DNA from: an uncultured Saprospiraceae bacterium
Lineage (GTDB): Bacteria > Bacteroidota > Bacteroidia > Chitinophagales > Saprospiraceae
Direction: 5' to 3'
Assembly: GCA_937928575.1 (NCBI GenBank)
Contig: CALFWW010000101.1
Location: 1-64,000 of the forward strand
Length of the DNA stretch: 64,000 nt
Shown: in pieces, positions 1 through 8,277 of the stretch
Layout of the letters: each line of letters starts with the position of its first letter
Position numbering within the stretch: the stretch's first letter is position 1
Program-made: the position numbers and the translations under genes
Notes under the pieces: generated by a model
What the model saw: the letters and a program-made list of their open reading frames with translations, nothing else
The model's database searches: none
Told to the model about the DNA's origin: nothing

Positions 1-35
1 CAAATATATCCGCACTTTTAGACTACAATTTGTAT
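1..35 (-). mobile_element. Truncated copy of the 188-bp inverted-repeat element
   Basis: The first 35 bases are the reverse complement of the left end of the element found whole at 46678-46865 and 26871-27058. The terminal inverted-repeat sequence lies at 22-35 and the adjoining bases match the 46678 copy closely. The rest of the element lies outside the window. It abuts the dispersed repeat starting at about 41, so two repeat families are nested or adjacent here. No protein is encoded in the visible part. Confidence 0.6.
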
Positions 36-40
36 AACTC

Positions 41-440
41 GGATAGGCCCTTCCTTTAAAAAAGGAAGGGGAGCACGTGAAGAGCACGTGAAGAAAACGT
101 AAATATAATGTTTGGATTTTAATGTTTTAGCTCCGCATCCTCCCCGCGAATCCAGTGTCATTGAAATAAGGAATTTCGAAAGTTAAAATTTAGCGTAAAC
201 CAATTTTAATCAGAATAATAATAAATGAACCTCTTGTCATTCTGAGTGAAATCCCGAGAAAAACTCGGGATGGAATCGAAGAATTAAGAGGTTGGAAGGA
301 TTTTAAATTTCGACCGTGTGTCGGCTTAAGTGGGTGAGCTGCGGAGAAATCTGAGTACTCTGAACATAGATTTTAGTGTAAAATTGATTCAAGTAAATAG
401 ATTTCTCCACTAGCTCGATATCAATTACTCAAGGCACGGT
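41..440 (-). repeat. Dispersed composite repeat, copy A (inverted relative to 31351-31684)
   Basis: This gene-free stretch matches, as its reverse complement, the stretch at 31351-31684 over most of its length. Shared blocks include a hairpin of the CATTCTGAGTGAAATCCCGAG type near 238-272, blocks around GGAGAAATCT, and a purine/pyrimidine hairpin at about 50-70. Copy A carries extra sequence at about 71-150, including a 12-bp tandem repeat (GAGCACGTGAA) at 71-94. Sequence matching here was by eye; the two copies are clearly homologous but diverged. No coding capacity is seen. Confidence 0.7.
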
Positions 441-481
441 GGATACTGCGAGTGTAGATTCAGAGTAGCTCCGCATCGTAG

Positions 482-1324
482 CTACAGCACCTCCTCCCGA
501 TCATATTCAATCGGAGGACGATAAGGCTGAAAAGGCATTTTCAAAATATTGGGAATACTCGTTACTTCTGCAGGATCCATGTGCGTATCGACTCCATATT
601 TCAATTTTGCATTGTCAACTTTCATGTAGGTGCCAAATAAACGATCCCAGGTTGAAAAGATATTGCCGTAATTTGAATCAGAATAAGGTTGTCTGTAGTG
701 ATGGTGTACTCGATGCATATTTGGTGTGCAAATAATCCAAACCAAAATGTTATCCAGCCATATCGGAAAATTCATGTTAGAATGATTGAATTGGGTCAAA
801 ATAACCGAACAAGTTTGATACATAAAAACCATCCACATTGGTGCACCAACGATTAGCACTGCCAACAAGGTAAACACATATCTGAAAACGCTTTCTCCTG
901 GATGATGTCGATTGGCAGAAGTGGTATCTACATGTTGGTCGGTATGATGGACGAGGTGGAATTTCCAGAGCACTTTTACTTTATGTTCAATCCAATGAAT
1001 CGCATAAGCACCAATCAAATCCAATAACATTAAGCCTACAATTGCATATAACCAGCTAGGCAATGCAACCATATTGATGATTCCAAAGTTGTTGATAGTT
1101 ACCCAATTCGCAGTGGCTAATAAAAGGAATGCCATAGGCAAATTAACCAAAACAGTCGTAAGGGTAAAAAAGATATTGGTACCAGTATGTTTTAATCGAT
1201 TATTCTTAAATCTGAAAAATGGGATTGCACTTTCTATCATCAAGAAAAATGCTAAGCCACCAAATAAAAATATTGAACGATGCAACGTTGGCATATCTGT
1301 GAAATAATTGATGATCGTATCCAT
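482..1324 (-). CDS. Sterol desaturase / fatty acid hydroxylase superfamily protein
   Basis: A 280-residue integral membrane protein with the histidine clusters of the FA_hydroxylase superfamily (PF04116): HWIEH at 110-114, HLVHH at 123-127, NRHH at 139-141, NHSN at 180-183 and HRVHHH at 204-209. In this family the histidines bind two irons that activate O2 to hydroxylate or desaturate lipid substrates. Hydrophobic segments lie near residues 15-35, 48-72, 88-110 and 145-175. The exact substrate (sterol, fatty acid, carotenoid or ether lipid) cannot be told from sequence. It is the last gene of a minus-strand run, about 130 bp downstream of the subtilase gene, and probably has its own promoter. 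Confidence 0.88.
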   Translation of the reverse strand: MDTIINYFTDMPTLHRSIFLFGGLAFFLMIESAIPFFRFKNNRLKHTGTNIFFTLTTVLVNLPMAFLLLATANWVTINNFGIINMVALPSWLYAIVGLMLLDLIGAYAIHWIEHKVKVLWKFHLVHHTDQHVDTTSANRHHPGESVFRYVFTLLAVLIVGAPMWMVFMYQTCSVILTQFNHSNMNFPIWLDNILVWIICTPNMHRVHHHYRQPYSDSNYGNIFSTWDRLFGTYMKVDNAKLKYGVDTHMDPAEVTSIPNILKMPFQPYRPPIEYDREEVL

Positions 1325-1451
1325 TGATGATGCTATTTGATTTGATGCCTAATTTAATAAAAAGGATTTGTAAATTTTAATGAAGTGATAAGTATAATCC
1401 ATTAGCAACCTGTTTTATATACTTCGTCATAATCAAAAAAAAAAGCGTAAA

Positions 1452-3050
1452 CTAATATGCAAAGAATGGAGTGGTATGGATATCATTCACATTTTCAATT
1501 GTCAAAAAGTAAACACCGCCCATCAAGGAATGTTTCAAATCAATCGTGTGTCTCTTTTCTCCAAATGGAAGAACAGGCACTACTTCGGTGTAGATTAATT
1601 GGCCAATTGAATTGTAAATCGAGAAGGTATAGTCATCTTCTTCTGGAGTTGTGAACTCAATCATCATAGTGGAAGTAACTGGATTTGGTGTGATGTTATC
1701 AATATTTAAAGCACCGGTTTCACCACTACAAAAAGCTTTTACTTCTTCAATACTATTGACGATATCTAAACGACCTCCTGTAAGTGTTTTGTCTTCTAGG
1801 TCGGGAAGTGGATGTACTCCATTTAAAATAATGTCTTTCATTGTCAACGCGGTATTGGCAGGGTTGAGGATTGCTTGTGTAGCTAGGTCAGTGCAAGGCA
1901 TGCTATATAACAATGCAACTGCGCCTGTGACGTGCGGAGCTGCAGCGGAAGTGCCACCTAAGACACCATAGTTATCCGGTCGAGTGGTATAAGAATTTTT
2001 TCCTGGAGCTGCTAAATCGATTGACGTTGTTCCATAGCCACTTGAAACGCGCTGATCATCTTCATCAGTGTTGCTAACTGTGATCAAAAAATCACTTGGA
2101 CAGGATGTTGGCATATCTCCATTTTCCTCTACGTTGATATTGCTATTGGAAGTGGAAGCAATATTGATGATGCCTTCCATGCCTAAGGAATCATAAGCTG
2201 CGCCCCAGATCTGAAAGTTGTCACAAAACTGAGAATTGATTCCAAAGGATGCATTGGTGCTAACAATAAACGCACCGGAAGCACCATTGGTTTGATTGTA
2301 TTGTCTTCTTAGATTCAATGCATAATAATAACCTTCTACCACTTCAGACTCAAATTCTACATTGGTGATTGGTAATATTTTGACATTCCAATTCACTCCG
2401 GTTACACCGATTCCATTATCACCTTTCGCACCGACAATTCCAGTCACAGCGGTACCGTGAATTGAAGAAAAATGATTGTCATTTCCGGCTTGTACATTTA
2501 ATCCTTTAAAGTCATCTGCATATCCATTGTCGTCATCATCGATTCCATTATTGGGAATTTCTAAATAATTTCTCCAGATATTTTCTGTCAAATCAGGATG
2601 GTCAACCTGGCAGCCATCATCTAACACTGCAACCACAATAGTGTCCCCATTGACCGTCAAGCCACCGGTTGAAATCTCCCATGCCTCTGGCGCACCAATC
2701 ATATCCATGTGCCACTGATTACTGAAAAATGGATCATCCGGCATGGTTCTTAATACCACTCTGTGATTTTTCTGAACAAATTGCGTAAGTTTATTTTTTG
2801 ATAATGCGTCGATTGCAATATCTAAAGCATCGGCAGGGACGACATCTAACACATAGATAGTGTGATGAATTTTCTTTTTGAGAAATAAGTCGTAATTATT
2901 TTTTTGAATAGAAGAAATGAGGATATCGATATCTTGATCTTTCTTTAATTGGATCAGAATTTCACCTTTCTTAAACTCGAGCTTGTTCTGGGCAAACGAA
3001 TTCGAAGTAAAAAAAGTTATACAAATTAATAATCGTAATAATGTCCTCAT
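1452..3050 (-). CDS. Secreted subtilisin-like serine peptidase (S8) with T9SS sorting domain
   Basis: A 532-residue subtilase. Residues 1-20 form a signal peptide ending SFA-Q, and residues 25-100 resemble an inhibitor/propeptide region. The S8 catalytic domain shows the triad: Asp144 in VLDDG with HPDL following, His199 in HGTAVTG and Ser368 in GGTSAAAPHVTG. Residues from about 453 to the end (NITPNPVTS, then GQLIY and GGVYFLTIE) form a type A T9SS C-terminal sorting domain, so the enzyme should cross the outer membrane and be cell-attached or released. Likely role: extracellular protein digestion. It lies 28 bp downstream of the metal-receptor gene but is probably functionally unrelated to it. 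Confidence 0.93.
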   Translation of the reverse strand: MRTLLRLLICITFFTSNSFAQNKLEFKKGEILIQLKKDQDIDILISSIQKNNYDLFLKKKIHHTIYVLDVVPADALDIAIDALSKNKLTQFVQKNHRVVLRTMPDDPFFSNQWHMDMIGAPEAWEISTGGLTVNGDTIVVAVLDDGCQVDHPDLTENIWRNYLEIPNNGIDDDDNGYADDFKGLNVQAGNDNHFSSIHGTAVTGIVGAKGDNGIGVTGVNWNVKILPITNVEFESEVVEGYYYALNLRRQYNQTNGASGAFIVSTNASFGINSQFCDNFQIWGAAYDSLGMEGIINIASTSNSNINVEENGDMPTSCPSDFLITVSNTDEDDQRVSSGYGTTSIDLAAPGKNSYTTRPDNYGVLGGTSAAAPHVTGAVALLYSMPCTDLATQAILNPANTALTMKDIILNGVHPLPDLEDKTLTGGRLDIVNSIEEVKAFCSGETGALNIDNITPNPVTSTMMIEFTTPEEDDYTFSIYNSIGQLIYTEVVPVLPFGEKRHTIDLKHSLMGGVYFLTIENVNDIHTTPFFAY

Positions 3051-3078
3051 GTTAGTTATTTTTGAGATACTTTGGCGG

Positions 3079-3885
3079 CTATTTATGCCAAAGTTCTTGT
3101 TGGAGTTGTTGTAAATAATGGGTCGTTTTTAACAATCTGTTTCCATACCATGAAAATAACTCACCATCCACCAATTTAACAATGGCATTTGGACAAGCTG
3201 TTTTCAATTCTTCGATATGTTTTTCTTTGAAAGGATAGGGCTCCGAGGAAAGAAAAATAGCATCGGGATTGACCGTTTTTAAATCTGCTATTTCGATTTC
3301 AGGATATCTTTTCAAATTTGAAAAACAATTCTCAAAACCACCTCTTTTCAGTATATCATCAATGAAAGTATCGCATGCAGCGACCATATAAGGTTTGCGC
3401 CATATGAAGTAGGCCACTTTCTTCGATTGATCAACTTTTTGATTTGAGGCTAAATTATCGAAATTCTTGCTCAATTGCACTCCTAATTTTTCAGAAAAGT
3501 CGCTTTTGCTAATGATTTTACCAATTGCATGAATCATATCAATGGCATCTGGTATCGTTTGAATATCACTGATCCAAACAGGAAATTGTGTTTGAAGTGA
3601 TTCAATTTGATCTTTGTCATTTTCTTCTTTGTTCGCAACGATTAGGTCAGGTTTTAGTCGTTGGATTAAATCCAAGTTTAACTTTTTAGTACCGCCAACT
3701 TTAGTTTTCGATTTGAATTGGTGACTGGGATGAATACAAAATTTAGTGATGCCGACTATTTCTTCATCCAATCCCAAATGGAATAATAATTCCGTTTGGG
3801 ATGGGACGACAGAGATAATTCTCTTGGGCGGGAAGGGGATGGTTATACTGTTTCCAAGTTGGTCTATAAATGTTTTTGTTGACAT
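3079..3885 (-). CDS. Helical-backbone metal receptor / BtuF-like substrate-binding protein
   Basis: A 268-residue protein of the periplasmic-binding-protein-like family PF01497 (BtuF/FhuD type). It starts with the family's typical line KRIISVVPSQTELLFHLGL (about 21-39), followed by DEEIVGITKFC and LKPDLIVANKEEN. No signal peptide or lipobox is visible, and no ABC permease or ATPase lies nearby, so it is probably a cytoplasmic or orphan member, as is common in Bacteroidota, rather than a proven cobalamin importer subunit. Its ATG overlaps the upstream stop by one base (TAATG at 3885), which implies translational coupling with the DUF1684 gene. Confidence 0.8.
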   Translation of the reverse strand: MSTKTFIDQLGNSITIPFPPKRIISVVPSQTELLFHLGLDEEIVGITKFCIHPSHQFKSKTKVGGTKKLNLDLIQRLKPDLIVANKEENDKDQIESLQTQFPVWISDIQTIPDAIDMIHAIGKIISKSDFSEKLGVQLSKNFDNLASNQKVDQSKKVAYFIWRKPYMVAACDTFIDDILKRGGFENCFSNLKRYPEIEIADLKTVNPDAIFLSSEPYPFKEKHIEELKTACPNAIVKLVDGELFSWYGNRLLKTTHYLQQLQQELWHK

Positions 3886-4499
3886 TATTTTTCCTTCTTA
3901 GCTCCTCCATACATTTTTTCACCAGCGAAAATAGAGACTCTTAATGTATTTTCTTTTGGAGGAACAGGACAACTATATCCGTCCGCATAAGCACACCATG
4001 GATTATAACATTTATTAAAATCGATGGTTACAAACTCAGTTTCAAAATCAGAAATATTCATATCCATATAACGACCACCTTCATAAGTCAGATCTTCTTT
4101 AGTTGTACCATCTTTAAAAGGAATAAATAAATGATCTTTATAGTCTTCGGATTCCATTAGCTTCAAACTTTGATACACGGATAATTCTTGGTTTTTTCCA
4201 TCAAGACGGAAGTATAGTGTTCCATATTTTTGGTATTGCCTTACTTCACCGCTGTAAGTTGCCATATCGAATGGTTTCGGTTCTTTTTCCTTCAGAAAAC
4301 GGCATTCGATGCGATACTTTTCGTTGGGTTTGAAAAATTTTATTTTTGCGACCTCTTTCTTTTCCTTTAATGGGGACCGTTCTTCTTCCAAAAACTTTGC
4401 CTTGTATTCATCTCTAAAATCTTTGATTTCAGATTTGAAATTTTGAGCATTTAAATTCAAACAAATTGAGGAAACGAAAAGTAAAACCAGTAAACGCAT
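3885..4499 (-). CDS. Exported DUF1684 family protein
   Basis: A 204-residue protein with a signal peptide (residues 1-18, cleavage after LNA). It shows the DUF1684 C-terminal signature: NPWCAYADGYSCPVPPKEN followed by L-V-I-AGEK. The molecular function of DUF1684 is not established. Conserved Cys, Pro and Asn residues near 165-185 suggest a folded binding or catalytic site. It overlaps the start of the metal-receptor gene by one base, so the two are co-translated. The pairing is suggestive but does not define a function. Confidence 0.85.
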   Translation of the reverse strand: MRLLVLLFVSSICLNLNAQNFKSEIKDFRDEYKAKFLEEERSPLKEKKEVAKIKFFKPNEKYRIECRFLKEKEPKPFDMATYSGEVRQYQKYGTLYFRLDGKNQELSVYQSLKLMESEDYKDHLFIPFKDGTTKEDLTYEGGRYMDMNISDFETEFVTIDFNKCYNPWCAYADGYSCPVPPKENTLRVSIFAGEKMYGGAKKEK

Positions 4500-4548
4500 A
4501 ATTATAATTTGTATTAAAAAGTTTGTAAATAGATATTCTAAAAAGTCA

Positions 4549-5433
4549 TTAATTGGAGACTAAAGCAATTTTATAATTATCTGGACTAATTGCAATTCTT
4601 GAAATGTTATTCATTCCAAAATTTGAAAAATTAGCAATTTCCAACCAATCTTGATCTTTACCTGCTTTGTATTTATATAATTTTGATCCTTTAGCCATCA
4701 GAAAAGTACCATCTCTTAATACGACAAAATCTTCACTAAATGGAATAGTCTGGATGATTGCACTTTTTCGGTAATTCATAAGATTCACCTCTTTTAACTC
4801 CCAATTGTTGTCAGATATTTTGTGGACAAACGCGAAATTTCCATTAGGCAAATTACAGAAGCTTCTTCCAATTTGATCGGAGATAAAAACTTCCTTCTCA
4901 TCAACAACGTTTCGAATCGCTAAATGATGGGGTTTCCCTACTATAAATAGTGCTGTTTCTCGGTCATTGATCCAGCTATGATAACCGACACCTGTCGTTT
5001 CTTCATACACGCGCTCACCGTTATTGGATTGGTTGATTGGGAATTTCCAGAGGCGCTGGGTTTTTTTGCCATCTGCTTCTTCTCGAATGCAAGTAAAAGA
5101 TTTGCCATCTGGCGTCTTGATAGGGGAGTATTCCCTATCGACAGTTTCTGTTACTTTGCGACGTGTTTTCTTGATTAAATCAAAAGCGATGATATCGGTT
5201 TGATCTTCGCCAGCTTGTTGTGAGGTAATGTACAGCTCATAGTTGCTAAAAAAGTGTGGCTGATTGTTATACCCATTGGCATTAAAGAAGGTCAGGAACT
5301 GTGGTTTTTTGAAAACATAAATGCTGTCAGTATATTGTTTTAAATCGAATAAATAGATATTCGTTTTAGGTAATTGTGCTGATAATAATTGAAACCCAAA
5401 AATGAGAATCAACGCGGTAAAAATATTTTTCAT
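4549..5433 (-). CDS. Secreted TolB-like beta-propeller protein
   Basis: A 294-residue protein with an N-terminal signal peptide (MKNIFTALILIFGFQLLSAQ). The mature part shows repeats of about 40-45 residues with WD40-like/PD40 character (YSPIKTPDGKSFTCIRE, LPNGNFAFVHK, ISRIAISPDNYKIALVS), so a partial or complete six-bladed propeller is expected. It is probably periplasmic or outer-membrane associated and likely mediates protein contacts. No catalytic motif is seen. It stands about 50 bp upstream of the DUF1684 gene in the same direction and may be co-transcribed with it. Confidence 0.75.
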   Translation of the reverse strand: MKNIFTALILIFGFQLLSAQLPKTNIYLFDLKQYTDSIYVFKKPQFLTFFNANGYNNQPHFFSNYELYITSQQAGEDQTDIIAFDLIKKTRRKVTETVDREYSPIKTPDGKSFTCIREEADGKKTQRLWKFPINQSNNGERVYEETTGVGYHSWINDRETALFIVGKPHHLAIRNVVDEKEVFISDQIGRSFCNLPNGNFAFVHKISDNNWELKEVNLMNYRKSAIIQTIPFSEDFVVLRDGTFLMAKGSKLYKYKAGKDQDWLEIANFSNFGMNNISRIAISPDNYKIALVSN

Positions 5434-5512
5434 TCAGTTGTGATTGGTTTTTAAGCTAAATAGAATAAAACGAAAGTGAAGTTTAGCGTGTTTATTGGAT
5501 TGAATCCTTCGT

Positions 5513-6316
5513 TTATTGAAGACCTCCAGGGGATGTATACTTTTTGATTGAATTATCAATTTCTTCTAGTCTGTTCTCAGGGTTGGGGTGGGTACTAAAA
5601 AATTCTGGTTGCCGATTGGGACCAGCAGACGCCGCCAGTATTTCCATAACTCCTTTCATTTGATGCGGGTCATATCCAGCTTTTAACATGAAGCGCACGC
5701 CTAAGTCATCACATTCTAATTCTTGGTCCCGACCATATTTCATGTTGATTACGTTTCCGATCATTTTTGCGGCTTCCGCTGTATTGTAATCTCCTGTAGC
5801 GAGTACGGCGGCACCAGTAAGTCCTTCTGTTAGTTGTTGTTTGGCAATTCTTTGAGCGGAATGCCGGGCAACGACATGACCTATTTCATGACCTAATACA
5901 CCTGCAAGCTGATCTTCATTGTGCAATTGTGCAAAGAGTGCTTCCGTAATAAAAATTTGACCACCAGGTAAAGCAAATGCATTAACCGTTTTCCGATCTG
6001 CTAACAAATGAAATTCAAAACGGTATCCAGTTTTTATTGCATCCGAATTTTCGACCAATCTAGCTCCTACTTTGTCAACCAGATCTTGCGCTTCTTGATC
6101 GGGTAGGAGGCCACCGTGTTGTTGCGCCATACGAGGAGCACTTTGAAGTCCGAGTGCGATTTCTTGTTCTTTGGTAATGCTGATATATTGTTTTTCACCA
6201 GTCAACTCATTGACCGTTGCTGAACCAAAATATTTCATGACAGAGAATGCTGCCATGACAAGACCGATGATTAGCATCATTTTAGTGGAGCCACCACTTC
6301 TTCTTCTACCGTACAT
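5513..6316 (-). CDS. Membrane-anchored M48 family zinc metallopeptidase
   Basis: A 267-residue protein. A basic N-terminus (MYGRRRSGG) is followed by one membrane segment (about 12-30), so the catalytic domain is probably periplasmic. The zinc site is HEIGH at 143-147, with the third ligand in ELECD at 199-203. FSTHPNPENRLEEI near 240 is typical of the YggG/LoiP and BepA-like M48 group. Such enzymes act in envelope protein quality control. The next gene upstream encodes a second membrane zinc peptidase, but a 270-bp gap with a large hairpin separates them. Confidence 0.9.
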   Translation of the reverse strand: MYGRRRSGGSTKMMLIIGLVMAAFSVMKYFGSATVNELTGEKQYISITKEQEIALGLQSAPRMAQQHGGLLPDQEAQDLVDKVGARLVENSDAIKTGYRFEFHLLADRKTVNAFALPGGQIFITEALFAQLHNEDQLAGVLGHEIGHVVARHSAQRIAKQQLTEGLTGAAVLATGDYNTAEAAKMIGNVINMKYGRDQELECDDLGVRFMLKAGYDPHQMKGVMEILAASAGPNRQPEFFSTHPNPENRLEEIDNSIKKYTSPGGLQ

Positions 6317-6357
6317 GTTTTTATTTTTTATTACTATTGGTGCTATGCTGATTCAAG

Positions 6358-6389
6358 TTGGCAACTAAGGAGCGATCATTTTACATTTG
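6358..6389 (+). promoter_or_regulatory. Candidate Bacteroidota promoter facing a long hairpin
   Basis: TTG at 6358-6360 and TACATTTG at 6382-6389 are 21 bases apart and match the Bacteroidota -33/-7 pattern (TTG, TAnnTTTG). Transcription would begin near 6396, just before the hairpin at 6406-6500, on the strand opposite to the flanking genes. No open frame of meaningful size follows. Confidence 0.45.
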
Positions 6390-6405
6390 GAACTAAGGAC
6401 CTTTA

Positions 6406-6500
6406 GAAGTATAGATATTAGGACGCTTCTACTTCAAAGGAAATGTTGAATAATAATCAAAATTTCCTTTGAACAAGAAGCGTCCAAAATTCTATACTTC
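6406..6500 (+). ncRNA. Long imperfect hairpin; candidate small structured RNA or palindromic element
   Basis: Three stem blocks pair in order: GAAGTATAGA (6406-6415) with TCTATACTTC (6491-6500), GGACGCTTCT (6421-6430) with AGAAGCGTCC (about 6476-6485), and TTCAAAGGAAAT with ATTTCCTTTGAA, leaving a loop of about 16 bases. It is preceded by a good promoter match on the plus strand. There is no clear T-run after it. It could also be a small mobile palindrome, or a terminator/processing hairpin for the minus-strand ypfJ-like gene. Confidence 0.35.
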
Positions 6501-6585
6501 AAAATATCAATCCCGTAATCGAAATAGATGCTTATATAATTATAAAATCAACCCACTTTAAAATCAACCAGCACATATTATTTAT

Positions 6586-7458
6586 TTACAAATACTGAGT
6601 ATTAAAAGTATCACCTTGTCTTAAGTCACCTGTTTCCAATCCTTTTCTGAACCATCTTACGCGTTGCTCGGAAGTGCCATGTGTGAAAGAATCAGGTCTG
6701 ACTGTGCCTGTCGATTTTCTTTGGATGTTGTCATCGCCGATAGCATGTGCTGCGTTCATGGCTTCTTCAATATCTCCGCTTTCCAAAATTCCTTTCATCT
6801 GATGTGCGTGATGTGCCCATACACCTGCTAGAAAATCTGCTTGTAATTCCAAACGAACGGAAAGGTCATTTTGAGCGACTTTACTGATTTTACCTCGTTG
6901 ACTATTAACATAATCGGTGAAACCCAACAAATTTTGCACGTGATGAGCGACCTCATGTGCGACTACATATGCCATTGCAAAATCACCCGAGACATCAAAA
7001 CTTCGATTGAGTTGTTCATAAAATCCTAAATCAATATAGACCTTATTGTCAGGGGGACAATAAAAAGGTCCGGTTGCTGCCGAAGCATGACCACAAGTGG
7101 AATGTGTTCTATCAGAAAATAAAACCAACTTGGGCGCTACATATCTTTTATTTAGCTGTTCCGGAAATAGCCGATTCCATACATCTTCTGTGTCCTTTAA
7201 CACAACAGATACAAATTGAGCTAATTCTTCATGTTCGCGTGCAGCTTGAGGATTTCGTTGTTGTTGATGTTGCTGCTGCTGTTGTTGTTGTGCAGCTTGT
7301 TGGAGTACTTGTTGACCGTCACCACCAAGTAAAGATACTACCAAGGCCAATACCAAAACACCGGCACCAATACCTACTCCGGTTTTAGCACCTCCACTCA
7401 TTCCTTGACCTCTGCGGTCTTCAATATTTTCACTTCCTTGTCTACCTTCCCATTTCAT
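6586..7458 (-). CDS. ypfJ: YpfJ-family neutral zinc metallopeptidase with polyglutamine linker
   Basis: A 290-residue protein of PF04228 (putative neutral zinc metallopeptidase, YpfJ). MKWEGRQGSENIEDRRG opens the family N-terminus, one membrane segment lies at about 28-46, and the zinc motif HEVAHH is at 168-173. GHASAATGPFYCPPD (about 123-137) and LELQADFLAGVWA further on are family hallmarks. Between membrane and catalytic domain is a Gln-rich linker (about 49-67), coded by CAA/CAG repeats at about 7258-7315 that could vary in length. The biological substrate is unknown. Total length is normal for the family. Confidence 0.9.
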   Translation of the reverse strand: MKWEGRQGSENIEDRRGQGMSGGAKTGVGIGAGVLVLALVVSLLGGDGQQVLQQAAQQQQQQQHQQQRNPQAAREHEELAQFVSVVLKDTEDVWNRLFPEQLNKRYVAPKLVLFSDRTHSTCGHASAATGPFYCPPDNKVYIDLGFYEQLNRSFDVSGDFAMAYVVAHEVAHHVQNLLGFTDYVNSQRGKISKVAQNDLSVRLELQADFLAGVWAHHAHQMKGILESGDIEEAMNAAHAIGDDNIQRKSTGTVRPDSFTHGTSEQRVRWFRKGLETGDLRQGDTFNTQYL

Positions 7459-7518
7459 AATGTATAGATTTTATTATTTAAAAAATATTTGTCGTTTAAA
7501 TATACTTGAAGATATAAA

Positions 7519-7551
7519 TTTTGAATAGGATTTTAAATTAAGGTACTTTTG
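7519..7551 (+). promoter_or_regulatory. Promoter of ribA
   Basis: TTTTG (7519-7523) and TACTTTTG (7544-7551) are 20 bases apart and fit the Bacteroidota -33 and -7 elements. The predicted start point near 7558 leaves a leader of about 118 bases before the ribA ATG. I looked for an FMN riboswitch in the leader and did not see its conserved core. Confidence 0.55.
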
Positions 7552-7675
7552 TATTCGAATAATTAGGTAAAATTTTGCTCAAATCATCTGTTTTCGATGA
7601 AATTATTGAACAATCAAAAGGATTTAGCATTTAATCTACAGTAAACAGCCAAACGTTATACAAAGAGCAAAAGAT

Positions 7676-8254
7676 ATGATCAAACAAGGAAATGCTACGA
7701 TTCCTACCCAATGGGGAACTTTCAATATGATTGCTTATGCCAACAATCCTGGGGAGCCTTCTCCACACTTAGCATTGGTTCACGAAAATTATGTGCCTTC
7801 CGAAAATACATTGTTAAGAATACATTCAGAATGTCTTACTGGTGATATCTTTGGATCCAAGCGATGTGATTGTGGAGAACAGCTGATGAATTCTCTAGCG
7901 ATGATTGCCAAAGAAGGAGGTGTGTTGTTGTATCTACGTCAAGAGGGGCGAGGAATTGGTTTGATCAACAAACTAAAAGCTTACAATCTTCAAGATGATG
8001 GATTGAATACAGCGGACGCCAATACCCATTTAGGTTTTAAAGAAGATGGACGTCAATACGGTGTTGCTTTAGAAATGATAAAAGACCTTGGTATCAAAAA
8101 GATTAGGCTAATTACGAATAATCCATTGAAAGTTGCTGCGATTGCAGATAGCGAAATCGAAATTGTGGATCGAGTGCCTATCGTAATTCCTACTGTTGAG
8201 GAGAATGAATTTTATATCCAGACTAAGAAAGAGGTGTTTGGACATTTATTTTAG
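7676..8254 (+). CDS. ribA: GTP cyclohydrolase II
   Basis: A 192-residue enzyme that opens GTP to 2,5-diamino-6-ribosylamino-4(3H)-pyrimidinone 5'-phosphate, formate and pyrophosphate, the first step of riboflavin synthesis. Zinc ligands are Cys53, Cys64 and Cys66 (SECLTGDIFGSKRCDCGEQL). The substrate/catalytic motif RQEGRGIGL is at 88-96 and the guanine/phosphate site TNNP at 147-150. It is the stand-alone form, without a fused RibB domain, and its length is normal. It is monocistronic here, converging with the histidine kinase gene. Confidence 0.96.
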   Translation: MIKQGNATIPTQWGTFNMIAYANNPGEPSPHLALVHENYVPSENTLLRIHSECLTGDIFGSKRCDCGEQLMNSLAMIAKEGGVLLYLRQEGRGIGLINKLKAYNLQDDGLNTADANTHLGFKEDGRQYGVALEMIKDLGIKKIRLITNNPLKVAAIADSEIEIVDRVPIVIPTVEENEFYIQTKKEVFGHLF

Positions 8255-8277
8255 CTAATGATTTCTCATGGCATTGG

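Noticed and set aside
7558-7675. FMN riboswitch in the ribA leader
   Set aside because: The conserved RFN core elements are absent, and the leader is AT-rich and short.
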